Below the pieces are notes generated by a model. The model worked only from the letters and a program-made list of their open reading frames with translations, had not been told where the DNA came from and ran no database searches. The position numbers and the translations under genes were made by a program. Of a stretch of 64,000 bases of DNA, positions 23,858 through 36,995 are shown piece by piece. Source of the DNA: Aquilaria yunnanensis (Eukaryota > Streptophyta > Magnoliopsida > Malvales > Thymelaeaceae); NCBI GenBank assembly GCA_039654915.1, contig CM077596.1:78555751-78619750 (forward strand). The letters are read 5' to 3'. Each line of letters opens with the position of its first letter. The stretch's first letter is position 1.

Positions 23858-26800
23858 ATGAGAGTATTGAGTTTTAACTGTCGTGACCTAGGTCATCCCA
23901 CAGTAGTTAATCATCTTAAATCTTTAGTTAAAAATGAGTGGCCTCATCTTTTGTTTGCAATGGAAACCAAAATGATTGGTAGTCGTCTAGATGGTAAGCT
24001 TCTGCCTTTAGGCTTTAGTGCATCTGTTTATATGGATGTGGTTGGCTGTAGTGAAATAGTGTGGTTATGGTGGATGGCTGATGTCTGATGTACTGTCCTA
24101 TACGATGACCTTTACCTTTTGCTTATGAAAATAATGGAAATCAATGGTTTTAGTTGGTATTTGTGGTGTATATAAGATCATCCTTCACTACAACATCGTC
24201 GCAACACTTGGATAACAATTTGTGCAGTTTTGGCTTAATATGATGGTCCATTGGTTCTGAGTGAGGATTTTAATAAAGTTCAAAATTCCTTAGAAAAATA
24301 GGTAAAAATGCCTTGTTAATGTCAGGGGGTCTCCAATTACTTAGAATACATGCAATTGGCTTTCTTTATGCTTTGCCTAATTTTTAGAATGGAGATGTGA
24401 CAGTTTATGAGGTTCTAGACAAAATTTTCTTTAATAAGACTTGGCTTTCCATTTTTGGTTCAGCTAAAGTCATTAATATGGCAATCCAGCATTCTGACCA
24501 TGCCTTTTTATATTTTTTAGAGACAAATCTAGTCTCAAATTTTTTATCATCGGCCAAAGACGTTAAAGGTTGTTTTGCTTCATTACCAAAAATGTAAAGA
24601 TATTGCTAAATCAATTTGGGCTTTTCCTATTAGTGGGTCAGAGATGTTTTAGGCTACTTTTTGGTGCTCTTAGATGGTTCCATTGTTACGTCAATGGAAT
24701 AAAACATATGTTAGTAAAATTAAGGAGAAAATAGCCAAAATATAGTAGCAACTTTTGGAGAAACAAAATTCTCTGGATACACTTAATATTCAAGCTCATA
24801 GGTAAGATCATAATTCTCTATTGGCAAGTGACGAATACCTATGGGCTCAAAAATACCAAATTTTTTAGCTTACGTTTGAAGACAAAAACACTCGATTTTT
24901 TCACATGGCCACAAAAAGAAAGTGTATCAGATCCCGGAGTGGCTTTAAAGATAGATTAGGTATCTTGGATTTATAGAGAAGATGAAATTTGAGCCCACAT
25001 TCAGTCTTACTATAAAGATTTGTTTACTGATGCTTCTGCCATAAAAGGGGATGCCCAAAATGTTTTCTGTGCATTTATTTTCAAAAAATCTCTTGAATAG
25101 TGTGAAGTTTTTACTATTAATCAAATTAAGTGTGCAATTTTTGTTCAAGGAAATTTAAAGGCTTCCAAACCAAATGGTATTCCTCCAATGGTGTTAAAAA
25201 TGTTTTGGCATATTATGGGGAAATCTATAACATAAGATGTTTTGACATTCTTAAATGGGGGTTTCTTTCTACGACAACTAAATAGAACTTATATCACTTT
25301 AATCCTCAAGATCAGATAGGCTTAAGTGATTGAGGATTTTAGGTCGATAAGCATGTGTAACACTTTATATAAACTTGTTGCTAAGACTTTAGCAAACCAG
25401 CTTAAGCTAGTATTACCTACTCCAATATTTGATATCTATAATGCTTTTGCTCCGAGTAGAAATATTCAGGATAATATAATCACTACTCATAAATTGTTTC
25501 ATACAGTTACTCGAACTGAAGCTTATGCTGGTCCAAGAGGTCAAAAAGCAGTTTTAAAATTGGACATTAGGAAAGCTTATGACACATTGCAATGGTCTTT
25601 TACTGATAAAATTTTATTGCCCATGAATTTTCTTGATTGTTGGCGATATCTCATCCATCAATGTATCTCGACTGTATCTTATTCGATTTTGGTTAATGGT
25701 TGTACGATTGAGTGGTTTTGCTCAAAGAATGGGTATTCGTCAGGGTGATCCATTATCACCTTATTTGTTCATCTTGTGTGCTAAAGCCTTTTCTTTTTAT
25801 GTATCATGTCTTAAGATGTCATGTTCCTTAATTAGGATCAGAGCAAGTTGGAGTGGCCCGATAATCAATTGTCTATTTTTCATCGATGATTGCTTGTTAT
25901 TCTCTAGACTTTTACAAAAAGCAATTAGAACCTTGTAGCACACATTCCAACTTTATTTAGTAGTGGCTTGGTAGGAAGTTAATTTTTGTAAATCAGAATG
26001 GTTCTTTAGTAAGAATGTTCCTCTTGATTTGAGACAACAATACAACAATATCCTGCAATTCCATATAAGTTTAGGTATTTTACAATATCTTGGTGCTCCT
26101 TTAAATCAAGATCTCTCAAGAAAAGCTACATTCAGCTTTCTAGCTGATAAAATTAAATACCAACTAAAAAATAGGAAATGGAATCTGTTTAATAATGTAA
26201 GCATGTTAACTATAATTCAATCAACATTAACATCAATTCTTGTCTACATTATGTCCCTGTTTAAAGTACCGGTCACTTTCTTGGACTTAATCTCAAATAG
26301 TTATATCCAATTTTGGTGATCAGGATCTAGAGATAAAAAAAAGGATTCACTTAAAGTAAAAAAACAATCTGCCCAAAGGTTTTGGTGGATTAGGAATTAA
26401 GGATCTTAGGCACTTTAATCAAGCTTTATTCGGTAAAATGTCCTGGATAATTTTCACGGGTAATCCTTCAAGCTTAGTATTTAGGGTTTGATGGCAAAAT
26501 ATGGCTCTACATACTCGATTTGGTTAATGGAGGAAAAAAGCCCACGTCATCTATTTGGAAGAGTATATTATATGGTAGGGAGATTTTTAAAGATTTAATT
26601 TGTTTGAAAATAAGTAATGGTACATCTATCAAAGTTTGGGAGGATCATTGGGTTTCAGGAATTAATGCATCCTCTCTTTTAGAATTAGTCTCTCCAAACA
26701 ATAGGAGAAATGTTTTAACGACGACAGACCTAAATAATATGCAGCTTATTCAAAGTTTAATTTAGCAAAAATTGTCAATCAAATTATCATTTTACCTTCT

Positions 26801-27708
26801 CTATCTTCTCAAAGAGGCAAATATCAAATTTAGTGGTTGACCTCACCAAAAGTTCATTATTCTTCTAAGTCAAGGTACCTGAGCTTTGTAATAAATCAAT
26901 CGGCCTTCTTATATAATCATCAAGGGTTTTAAGTAGGAGCTTTACAGCATTCTAAATTTCCTCATATTTTGAGGAAGATATGAGTCGTTCAGCTCCCCAA
27001 AAAATTCAAAATGCTCTTTTGGAAATGCCTTTTAAATGTACTTCCAACAGGTTATAATCTTGGTACCCATTGAGGCCTTTAGACTTCTGTCTGTAAACGA
27101 TGCAATCAGGAAGATGAGACAATTATACATATATTCTAGGGTTGTATTAAGTCTAGAGAGATTTGAGGTAACTTCTATCACCTATTGCCTTTAGATAATT
27201 TGGTAGCATTTGAAGATTGACTGACTTCCTTACTCTCAGTTAGCCTTAAATGGCCTTACAATTGGCTAGCGTTTTTAATCTTTACACTATGGGTTATATG
27301 GTTAGGGAGAAATGATTGTGTCTTTCATAATGGTCCTTTTGATTCCTTATTATTGATATCCAGAATATATGATATAATCCAGTAGATTTTATCTTCCAGA
27401 GACTATCTTTCTGCTCATTAGTCATTATTTGCTTACCCTCTCAATAATTTTTGTCACAAATTAGGATATAAAAAACTTTTGGCATAAACTATGAAACTAG
27501 TTATTTTTGTCACAAGTTAAGGCATGGAAAAAATCTGCAAACCCAGGAGCTGCTGCGTGGATTTAGATGTGTTCTAACTCCTCTCCAGAATATAAAAAAT
27601 CTAAATCTTAGCAGGATTACTCATTAGCTTTGGAAGTAGAGTTAGTGGCATGAGTCTGTCTTACTGGCTAATAAGTTCAAGCTCACGAACATTACTATTC
27701 TTTCTGAC
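23858..27708 (+). mobile_element. Non-LTR (LINE/L1-type) retrotransposon relic, ORF2 region
   Basis: Domain order matches plant L1-type ORF2. The apurinic-like endonuclease start is at 23858 (RVLSFNCRDLG, then LLFAMETKM). Reverse transcriptase lies at about 25326-25940 (FRSISMCNTLYKLVAK, VLKLDIRKAYDTLQW, QGDPLSPYLFILC, and the catalytic box as FIDD at 25879-25890 instead of the usual FADD). A zf-RVT-like segment follows near 26520-26760 (IWKSILYGREIF, SIKVWEDHWV), then RNase-H-like traces to about 27700. Numerous stops and frameshifts break it up. Its 3' end is cut off where Copia sequence begins near 27709; no poly-A tail or target duplication is visible. Confidence 0.85.
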
Positions 27709-28222
27709 TACTCTTTCTTAGTACACCACAACTGCTGAGAACCAACTTATTCCATTATCTCTAATGTCATTGTAGCCAGTCATTACCGTCTAACCATCGA
27801 CTATCAATCCTGCCTACTCCCATTTGCCAACAACATCTGATTTGAATCATTCTAATTCAACACCTTCATTGCCTATTCCAAGGCACTCCATGCAAACTAA
27901 GCTTTAGGACAATATTTTTAAGCCTAAGCAATATATAGATGGAACTATTAGATATCCTTTCTCCAAGGCTCTTCTTACTCAAAATGTAAAAACTAATGAT
28001 TGTGAGCCTTCTTATTTTTCTTTTGCAACCAAAAGTGAAGACTGGTGAAAGGCAACGCATAATGAGTTTTAAGCACTTGTTAAAAATCAAACTAGGGCAT
28101 TAGTTCCTCAACAACTATATATGAATTTGATTGGCTCAAAATGATTTACCATTTCAATACTAACCTTGATGGTTCTAATGTGGGACATAAAGCCATGCTT
28201 GTAGCTAAAGGTTACAGTCAAC
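27709..28222 (+). mobile_element. Partial Copia internal fragment, fused to an LTR
   Basis: About 510 bp closely similar to 30777-31289, the integrase-to-reverse-transcriptase region of the Copia element downstream. It starts abruptly next to the LINE remnant and ends abruptly at the LTR beginning near 28223, in the middle of the conserved segment that precedes the reverse transcriptase core. It is therefore the remains of a second Copia copy with large internal deletions. Confidence 0.85.
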
Positions 28223-28393
28223 ATAATAGAGATTGTAGATAGGACTTTATCTCTTATGTTATTATTATCAATTGTATTTATCCTTTTGTACATTTATCAC
28301 ATACTTGTTTATATGCACATAATGTCATCAACTGGACACCAAGTAAAGTGTGTCAGACCTTCTAATTTCATTCTTTGTTCTAATATTCTTTTA
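28223..28393 (+). repeat. 5' LTR of the Copia element (start truncated)
   Basis: Matches the 3' LTR from its tenth base onward, sharing the ATAATAGAGATTGTA start and the segment leading up to the primer-binding site. The terminal TGTTAAGG of the 3' LTR is missing and is replaced by Copia internal sequence. Confidence 0.8.
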
Positions 28394-28428
28394 TGGTATT
28401 AGAGCCCTAAACCTACATCAACACCACT

Positions 28429-31400
28429 ATGGCTTCTGATAAATCTCCCCCAACACCACATAGTGGCTCGTCTTCTAACCTCCTCTCAAGTTCTTTACCT
28501 CCAAACCCTCATGTACCAACACCAACACTCAACATTGGACACCTCATAAATATCAAGCTTAACCATGACAACTACTTACTCTAAAAGGCACAATTCCTAC
28601 CATATTTACATGGATAAAACATGTTTGATTTTGTCAAAGGCACAACACAAACTCCACCTCAAACCATCGAGGACATTGATGACAATAAAGTTGCCCACTA
28701 TACTTTTCAAACTTGGCACCAACAGGTCCAGATCATACTCAGTGCCTTGACCTCCCCTCTTTCAAAAGAGATACTCGCGCATGTGATCAACTTTAACACT
28801 GTTCAACAGGTTTGGGAAGCCCTCATGAAGCTTTTCTCAAGTCAGCCACATGCTCGAATCATGCAAATTTGGTATCAGCTATCTACCATTAGAAAAAAAA
28901 AAAGGATATTTATATCACTAATTATTTTCAAAAGGTTAAAATTTTTGTTGATATTCTTGCTGCCATAGGTCAGCCTCTTTAAGATTTTGAATTTGTGTCT
29001 TATATCTTAATTGGGCTCTCTTTTAAGTATGACCCTCTTGTTACTTCTACCATAACCTGAGTTGATCCTATTTTGTTAAGTGATCATTATAGGTATCTCT
29101 TAAGCTATGAACTCAGGTTAAAGCAACACAACTTAGCTGCATTTTTATGAACTTAAATGCCAGCAGTTAATGTTGTTAAATGTAACTCAAATAGTTGAGG
29201 GCATGGCCAAGGCAACAACAACCATAACCTAATTCTAAGGGGCATGGTAAAGGACGAGGATGAGGCCCTAACAATGGGCAAACTGTAAACAACAACACTA
29301 CACCTAGAATTATTTGCCAAGTTTGCTCCAAACGAGGCTATTCAGCTTTGAATTATTATCATTGTTATGATCAATCCTATCAAGAAATAACTGTTCACTT
29401 TGTTGGCATGGCCGCCACACTAAGATACTAGGTGGACCCTAACTGGTACATAGATTCAAGAGCAAATAACCATGTCACAAACATATCTTTCAAAGCTTAT
29501 AACTTATGACAAATACGGCGGTTTGGAATAGGTTAATGTTGGCCATATAGTAGGTTTGAATATGCAAAACATTGGTTATTCTTCTATTCACACTATATTT
29601 CACACTCTAAAGCTATCAAATGTTCTCTAAGTTCCAAGCATTTAAAAAAATCTCATTGTTGTTAGTAAGTTAACTTATGAAAATAATGTATTTTTTGAAT
29701 TTTGCCTTAATTATTTTCTTGTCAATGACCAAGTCACAAAGACATGGCTACTCCACAGTCCATGTAAGAATGGCCTTTACCAATTGCTCTCGATGTTACA
29801 TCATTTCAGCCACAAAACACTTCTTCTTGGTGAACGAGCAAGCATGAATCAATGGCATTGGCATTTTGATCATACTTCTAATCGTATTGGTAATTTTATT
29901 GTCAATCAAAATAAACTGTTAGTAAGTTCAAATAAAGACTCTAGCATTTGTGATGCTTATCAACAAACCAATAGTTACCGACTTTCTTTTCCTATTTTAA
30001 AACTAGTGTTTAAGATTCCATTGGAACTCATTTATTCTGATATATGGGGACTTGCAGTTAAGTTGGTTAATGGCAATTCATATTATATGAGTTTGTTGAT
30101 AACTTTAGCAAGTTTACTTGGGTTTTCCTAATCTCTTGTAAATCTAACATTGGGCAAGTATTTCTTAACTTCAAAAAACACATATAAAGACTTTCAACAG
30201 GAAAATTCAAGCCATGCAAACTGACTAGGGTGGAGAATATCGAAAGCTCAACACCTTTCTTCAATCTTAAAGCATTGTCCATAAAGTATCGTGTCCCCAT
30301 ACTTACCAGCAAAATGGGTGTGTCAAGTGAAAGCATAGGCACATCGTTGAAACAAGTCTTGCTCTTCTTGCTCAATCTGTCATGCCATTAAAATTCTGGG
30401 ATGAAGCTATTCAAATAGTCTCATTCTTGATTAGCTGAATGCCTACTCCTGTACTAGGTATTGTTTTTCTTTGGAATGCCTTTTTTGTGTCAAACTAGAT
30501 TACAATTTTCTTAAGGTTTTTGGTTGTGCTTGTTGGCGTTACCTGTGCCCTTATAACACTTGAAAACTTGATTTCAGATCAAAGCAATGTGTTTTTATTG
30601 GCTATAATGGCAATCACAAAGGTTACAAATGTCTTGAAATTGATTCTGGTCATGTCTATATTATTAAAAATGTGGTATTTTATTAAAAAAAAATTATTTT
30701 TGCCACCAGACAATCTATTTCAATTCTAACTAATCATAATGTGTCATCGAGTGGACTTTTATTGCCCACAATGTCGCATCTTTCTTAGTATACCACAACT
30801 ACTGAGAACCAGCTTACTCCATTATCTCTAATGTCATTATAGCTAGTCATTGCCCTCTAACCATCGGCTATCAATCCTGCCTACTCTCATTTGCCAACAG
30901 CATCTAATTTGAATCATTCCAACTCGATACCTTCATTGCCTATTCCAAGGCACTCCATGCAGACTAAACTCCAGGATAAAATTTTTAAGCCTAAGCAATA
31001 CATAGATGGGACTATTTGATATCCCATCTCCAAGGCTCTTCTTACTCAAAATGTTAAAACTAATGATTGTGAGCCTTATTATTTTTCTTTTGCAACCAAA
31101 AGTGAAGACTGACGAAAGGCAACGCATAATGAGTTCTAAGCACTTGTTAAGAATCAAACTTGAGCATTAGTTCCTCGACAACTATGTATGAATTTGATTG
31201 GCTCAAAATGGTTTACCATCTCAATACTAACTTTGATGGTTCTAATGTGGGACATAAAGCCATGCTTGTAGCTAAAGATTATAGTCAACAATGAGGTCTT
31301 AATTATGGTGAGATATTCAATCCAGTTGTTAAGCCTACAACAATATGTATAGTTTTGTCCATTACTGCCTCAAGTAACTGGAGCATACATCAACTTGACG

Positions 31401-32560
31401 TACAAAATGCATTATTTCATGGTTTTCTTAATGAATAGGTGTACATGGCACAACCACAAGTTTTTGTGCATCCACATTTTCCAAATTATGTTCGTAAACT
31501 CAGGAAGGCAATCCACAGACTTAAACAAGCTTCATGAGCTTAGTTTTCACGGTTAAGTACTCAAATTTTAGAATATAGTTTTCTTGCATCAAAGGCTGGT
31601 TTTTCTCTCTTTGTTTTATGTAAGCCTGGTCTACCAATTTACATGCTAATTTATGCTGATGATGTTATTATTACTAGTTCAAGATCTGCAACTATTGATG
31701 ATATCATTTGCAAGTTGCATTTTGACTTTTCAGTCAAAGATTTAGAGACTCTAAATTATTTCCTTGGGATTGAAGCAGTCCATTCCTCTGATAGTTGTGT
31801 GTTATCTTAACAGAAGTATACTATTGATCTTTTTACTCGTACTAACATGTTAGGAGCCAAGCCAGTTGTCACCCCCATGTTAGTATGTGAAAAGCTTTCT
31901 GGTGAGCAAAGAAATTTGTTGCCTGACGCTTCCATGTATAAAAGTGCAATAAGTGGTCTTCAATATCTAACTCTCATCTGACCCAATATCTTTTATGCAA
32001 TGAACAAAGTCTGCCAGTTTATACTTAAACCTGTTGCCATACATTGGTTTGTTGTGAAAAGGATTCTATGATACCTTAAACTTATGACACGTCTTGGATT
32101 ATACATTAGAAAGTCTCAGATCAACTCCCTAAGTGTTTTGTCTAACATAGATTAGGTAGGGTGTGTTGATGATCGAATATCCACTAATGGATATGGCATT
32201 TTCCTTGCGTATAATCTAGTTATGTAGAGCTCAAGAAAACAACCAACGGTCTATCATTCTAGTACTGAAGCTGAGTATAAGACTCCAGCCAATGCCACTG
32301 CTGAAATTATTTGGCTACAATCTTTACTTTATGAATTAGGTGTTACTCTTTTGTCTCATCTTATTCTTTAGCGTGACAACCTTGGAGCTATTTATCTCAC
32401 AATGAATCCAATCTTTCATGCGTAGACAAAGCACATAGAAATTGATTTTCATTTTGTTCATGAGCATGTTACTAAAAGAACCCTTCAAATTTGGTTCATT
32501 TCCAACAACGGTCAGCTTGTGGATGCTCTTACCAAATCACTGCTGCAACAGTCCTTTATT
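28429..32560 (+). pseudogene. Copia gag-pol remnant
   Basis: Gag begins at an ATG at 28429 and contains a UBN2-type core (28621-28870: TFQTWHQQVQIILSAL, VQQVWEALMKLFSS), then a degenerate zinc knuckle near 29320 (CQVCSKRGY). Protease is recognisable near 29440 (WYIDSRANNHVT), where the active-site DSG is changed to DSR. A GAG-pre-integrase block (29784-29900) and the integrase core (about 30010-30120, LIYSDIWG) follow. Reverse transcriptase includes SIHQLDVQNALFHG and YADD (31652-31663). RNase H ends with [15 protein letters not shown] near 32240. In-frame stops are scattered throughout, so no functional polyprotein remains. Confidence 0.88.
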
Positions 32561-32613
32561 TCCTGTTGAGACAATCTTAACATGAGAAGCCAATTGTTGA
32601 CATTGAGGGGGGA

Positions 32614-32798
32614 TGTTAAGGATAATAGAGATTGTAAATAAGACTTTATCTCTTGTATTACCATGATCACTTGTATTTATCCTTTTGTACACTTATCATA
32701 TACTTGTTTATACATATATAATGTCAATGGCTAGACACCAAGTGAAGTGTTCCAAACTTTCCAATTCATTCCTTATTCTAGTGTTCTTTTACTTTCAC
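32614..32798 (+). repeat. 3' LTR of the Copia element
   Basis: Begins TGTTAAGGATAATAGAG right after the polypurine tract. It is similar over about 170 bp to the LTR at 28223-28393. The exact 3' end (within ACTTTCACA) is uncertain by a few bases. Confidence 0.8.
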
Positions 32799-34555
32799 AG
32801 GGTAACAACTTCAGTTGGATAGGGGCAATGATAAATATAAGTTTTCTCTTGGGTTCATTGAAATTTTGGCTATCAACATTTTCTGATGCTTGACAACAGA
32901 TGTAGATGTGGTTAAGTTAGTTTTTATTTTTATTACATTTTATAGGTAGTTTTTTTTTTGTTTTTATAAGTACTCATTTTCAGGACTTTGATACCAGGTT
33001 GGTTTCAGCAACTTAGTTCCAGTTATTGTGAATTATTTATGTCATATTTACTTCGGTTTATATGGAAGGTTGAGCTTGATCCAAATTTTTTTCTTTTATT
33101 CAGTGTTATAAGAATGAGTAGTCTTTTAATAGCTAATTTTATATGTCTGTTGTCCCTTAAAGTTTTATACTATCTTTGGTTTGTATTGTTTAGCTCATTT
33201 TTAATAAGCATGAAGTATTTTTGTGAAAAAAAAAAGTGGTACAAAATCTTAACAACATAAATGTACCAGATCATCCATGCAATTGAGAATGAGCTCTTTT
33301 ATATTAAATGGTTTGAATATAAGGAGTAAGTATACATTTCTAAAGATAAGGATTATAATAAACAGTGTAATTAATCGTAAAATTTAAAGCCAATTCATTT
33401 TAACTGAAGTTAAGTTAACCCAAAATAATTTTTTAATATATTTTTGCCTAGAATTAATTTCATTTAAAGGTGAATATTATGTAAATATAATAATTCATTT
33501 GAAAGTAAACTTTTTTTTATGTTCTTGAATTTTTATGAATTTTTTTTGCATTAAAAAGAAAATTTACAGAAATTTAATGAGAGTATAAAAATTATATTTT
33601 AAATATATTATTGTATCTACATAATATTAAATTTCAAATGAAGTTAATTTTAAATAAATTATTTAAAATCGAATTAATTTAAGGAAAAATGAAAGGATCA
33701 TATTTACATTCTAATGCAATGTCTTTGGGCTATGTAATCGAATCAGTACCGTACACAAGTGTATTGTCATTTTTGTGGGGCCAGATGTAAAGCCTCCAAA
33801 AAAGAAAGTTACGCTTGATGGCATGACCAGCAATAAAACACTGTATATATAATTTATAGGGCGCTTGGTTACTTAATAATTTTCTTATACAGAATATATT
33901 AATTATTAATGATGTTATCATACGAACTTAAATGAATATTTATAAGTGGCAGAATTTCATGCATAGACAGTAATATTTTTGTGTCAATATAAGCTGTTCA
34001 AGCTTCCACGTGTTTTATCTCCACCGCCGAAAGCTGAACACGTACTAAATTAGCAGTAATTTTTATGACCAGTAATACTTACAAGTAAAGATTTGAGACT
34101 GTACAAGGCTGGTGGAATAAATGAAGTCTTTTACTCTTTTTATTGCGGTGGGTGGAGAAAAAACGTGACTTTCATAAATGACATTGATCTGGGCGCGAAG
34201 ATGGACCACTTTGTTTTGGAGCATTATTCAATGCCCCTCATTTATGAAAGAAAGGGTGGAGTCATTAATATTCCATTCACTTTTTGAATTCGACCTCATT
34301 AGTTGTCTTGTGCCAAATAAATGGGCCTCCCAAGTGGGGAAATAAATGGAAGAACTTTGGGCCTGGTTAAGAACAGACAGATAAGTTCACTCCAACTCTA
34401 ACCCAAAACATCAATTTTTTCTCACCTTTACAAACGGCCCAAACTATCATATATACCACTTAACAATAGCACAACTAGACGGATAAAAGTTCACCCATGT
34501 ATAGCGATGATAAAGGTTATTACACTATATTCTAAAAGCTGTGAGATTGCTACTA
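32799..34555. other. AT-rich spacer with a worn MITE
   Basis: No gene is supported. About 33388-33680 looks like a diverged member of the foldback MITE family seen at 61719-62070: it starts AGCCAATTCATTTTAACT, and its right half is a poor inverted repeat of its left half. The open frame at 32988-33260 has no recognisable features. Confidence 0.5.
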
Positions 34556-34563
34556 TTCAAACT

Positions 34564-35429
34564 AGGGGTGAAAATGGGCCGAGCCGAGCCCGAGCTCATT
34601 GGGCTCGAGCTCGGTCCCTTTCACTGTTTGGTACTACATAGGCTTGAGCTTGAATTGCTCGAGTCCAATTTTTTTAGGCTCGAGATCGGCTCGAAGACCC
34701 AACAGGCTCGAATGACACATAAATTCTTAGTACCCTAACTATAACTTAAATGAAATATGGGGACTGAATATGCAATTTTTCTTACATAGATAACCGGTAG
34801 TGGAAAATTAAAAAACCTATCCTAAACTTTCTAATTGTTTGTTGTTTTACCCTATCTTTTTCAAATTCACAAATAAGACATCATCTTCTTTACTTTCATA
34901 GTAGAGTCACCGTAGTCTATCCTCGATCTACTAATATGGGTCTCTAGCATCTACTTGGAGCATCGGCGGCAGTGTCTTTGATCTTAGCGGGGCTATTGTC
35001 ACTGGACTTTCGGTGGGGCTATTGGGACGGTGATTGTCGTCGATCTCATGGCTATCTGGGGTGGGCAAGGTTGGAGGTGTCGGGTGGGCAAAGTTGGAGG
35101 CATCGTGTGGCTCATGGTTAACAACATCGTCGTCAAACATAGTGGGTGACTGTGGGTGCTAGGTGGGAAATTGGGAATGGGATTTAGACAGTGGGCTTGG
35201 CTGCTTGGGCGAGTATGGGACCTATTGGGGAAAAAAAAGGTAAGGCCTATTGGGCTCTCGAGCTCATAGAGTCAGATATGTTCAAGCTCGAGCTCGGCCC
35301 ATTTTAAAGTTAGAGCCCATTTTTCGGCTGGAGCTTGAGCTAGAGTTCGAATAAGCCAGACTCGAAATGCCTCAACTTGAGTTTGAGCTCGATCTACCTG
35401 AAAAAAGCCTGACCCTTTTTTACCTTTAA
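34564..35429. mobile_element. Small non-autonomous hAT-like element
   Basis: An 866-bp element with a perfect 8-bp target duplication TTCAAACT (34556-34563 and 35430-35437). The imperfect terminal inverted repeats begin AGGGGTGAAAATGGGCCGAG (left) and AAAGGTAAAAAAGGGTCAGG (reverse complement of right). Many GCTCGAGCTCGG-type motifs occur near both ends in opposite orientation, a common hAT subterminal arrangement. The middle (about 34960-35220) is GC-rich, with an open frame on the minus strand (34931-35140) of no known family. Confidence 0.75.
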
Positions 35430-35704
35430 TTCAAACTACAGTAAACTACAGTGCCTTTACCGTTTTGCCTCTTAATCAGTTTTTTTGTGTTCGTCATTTT
35501 TTTTTGTTTTTCCAAATACGATTTACTTTTTTTTTAGTTTGATCTTCTTTTTGCAAGGCACTGAAGTTCCTGAGAACCTGTGTTGTAATTTCCCGTTTTC
35601 AATCTGTTTCATGTGTTGTTCCGGTGAAAATACAGTTTCAGTCCATGACTTTCTAATTCTTATATTTTAGGCTCAAAATTACATCAGTGTTATATTTTGG
35701 TCTC

Positions 35705-36650
35705 AAAATTTTATAACTATTAATCTAGATTTTTTATTTACTCTCTTGGTCTCCAAGCTTTTTTTTGTTGTTATTTTATGTACTATTTTCTAAGTTAAGA
35801 TATTGGTGAGCATAATTTGTTCTCTTTATTTCTAATTTGTTGTTGTTGTTTTTTTTATTTATTGTATTCTAAAACAAAATCTTGGTAATCATAGTTTATT
35901 TCTTTAGCATGAAGAAATAACTTTAGACATTAAGGTTTTAATAATTGACTTAATAAAGGTAAAAAAAATGGTTTAACTCAAAATCAAATATATCATAGTT
36001 TCCAAATTTTTTGGTCAATTTTTTTGCCTTTTCTTTTTCATCTTTATTATCTTAATGATTGAATCTTTGATTAATTAACATAAATTAAACAAAAAATTGT
36101 ATTTTGGTTATATTTTTTCATTATTGATGATTGAGATTTTTATAATGAGTTATTTACTTTAAAAGTTCCATGGTTCAATAAAGTACTTTGGTTCATAATT
36201 GCTAAAATTGAAAAATCCATTTTATAACTATTAGTCTAGATTTTCTATTTGCTCTCTTGGTCCTCAAGCCTTTTTTTAGTTATTGTTTTATGTACTATTT
36301 TCTAAGGTAAGACATTAGTTACCATAATTTATTCTCTTTATCTCTAATTTTTTTGTTATTTTTTATTTATTTTCTTCTAAATATAAAGGTTAAAAAAAGA
36401 AGTTGTTTAACTCAAAACCAAATATATCATAGTTTCCAAACCTTTTGGCCAATTTTTTCCTTTTTCTTTTCTTTTTATCTTTACTAAGTTAATAAGTGAA
36501 CCTTTGATTAATTAACATAAATTAAACAAAATACTGTATTTAGATCATATTTTTTCATTATTGGTGATTAAGATTTTTAGAATGAGTTATTTACTTTAAC
36601 AGCTCCATAGTTCTATAAAGTACTTTGATCCATAATTGCTAAAATTGAAG
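35705..36650. repeat. Local tandem duplication, about 0.5 kb units
   Basis: Two diverged direct repeats: about 35705-36213 and 36214-36650. They share long stretches such as the segments near 35720 and 36228, and near 35975 and 36410. The second unit lacks about 80 bp. The sequence is AT-rich and non-coding. A third, more diverged relative can be made out near 37440-37640. Confidence 0.75.
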
Positions 36651-36995
36651 TGGATTTTTCTAAATAAATTTATAAATAATATTAAAAATTGGAATTTGAG
36701 TTAATAAGAGATGAAATTTTTTAGTGAATTATTTTTTAATGAAAATTTTATCCATCATTTCAAAACATATACAATGTTATGTTTCATATTCATTTTCAAT
36801 TTTAACAATTATGGATCGATGGATCGAATTAATTTATTAACCTATAAAGCTTTTAAGTGAATTTTACTAAATAAATTTCTTATTGATATTAAAAATTAAA
36901 ATTTAAATTAATAAGAGATGAAATTTTTTAGTAAATTCTTTTTTTATGACAAAAAATATTTATCATTTCAAGGCACATATAGTGTTATGTTTTAT
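36651..36995. repeat. Local tandem duplication, about 0.2 kb units
   Basis: Two diverged direct copies, about 36651-36775 and 36854-36990. Each contains a block reading AATAAGAGATGAAATTTTTT followed by a segment ending near TTATGTTT. Non-coding. Confidence 0.65.

Larger units (their letters stand above)
28223..32798 (+). mobile_element. Ty1/Copia LTR retrotransposon, decayed
   Basis: A short LTR (about 28223-28393, missing its first bases) and a 3' LTR (32614 to about 32798) flank a Copia-type coding region. Immediately after the first LTR is a primer-binding site TGGTATTAGAGC (28394-28405), one base from the initiator-Met tRNA complement. A purine-rich tract precedes the 3' LTR near 32603-32613. 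The domain order gag, protease, integrase, reverse transcriptase, RNase H is that of Copia. Coding is interrupted by many stops. No target duplication is visible because the left LTR is fused to another copy. Confidence 0.9.

Noticed and set aside
32988..33260. A 90-codon hydrophobic open frame
   Set aside because: The composition is that of T-rich DNA read as Phe/Leu; no signal, motif or splice partners, and it lies between transposon remnants.
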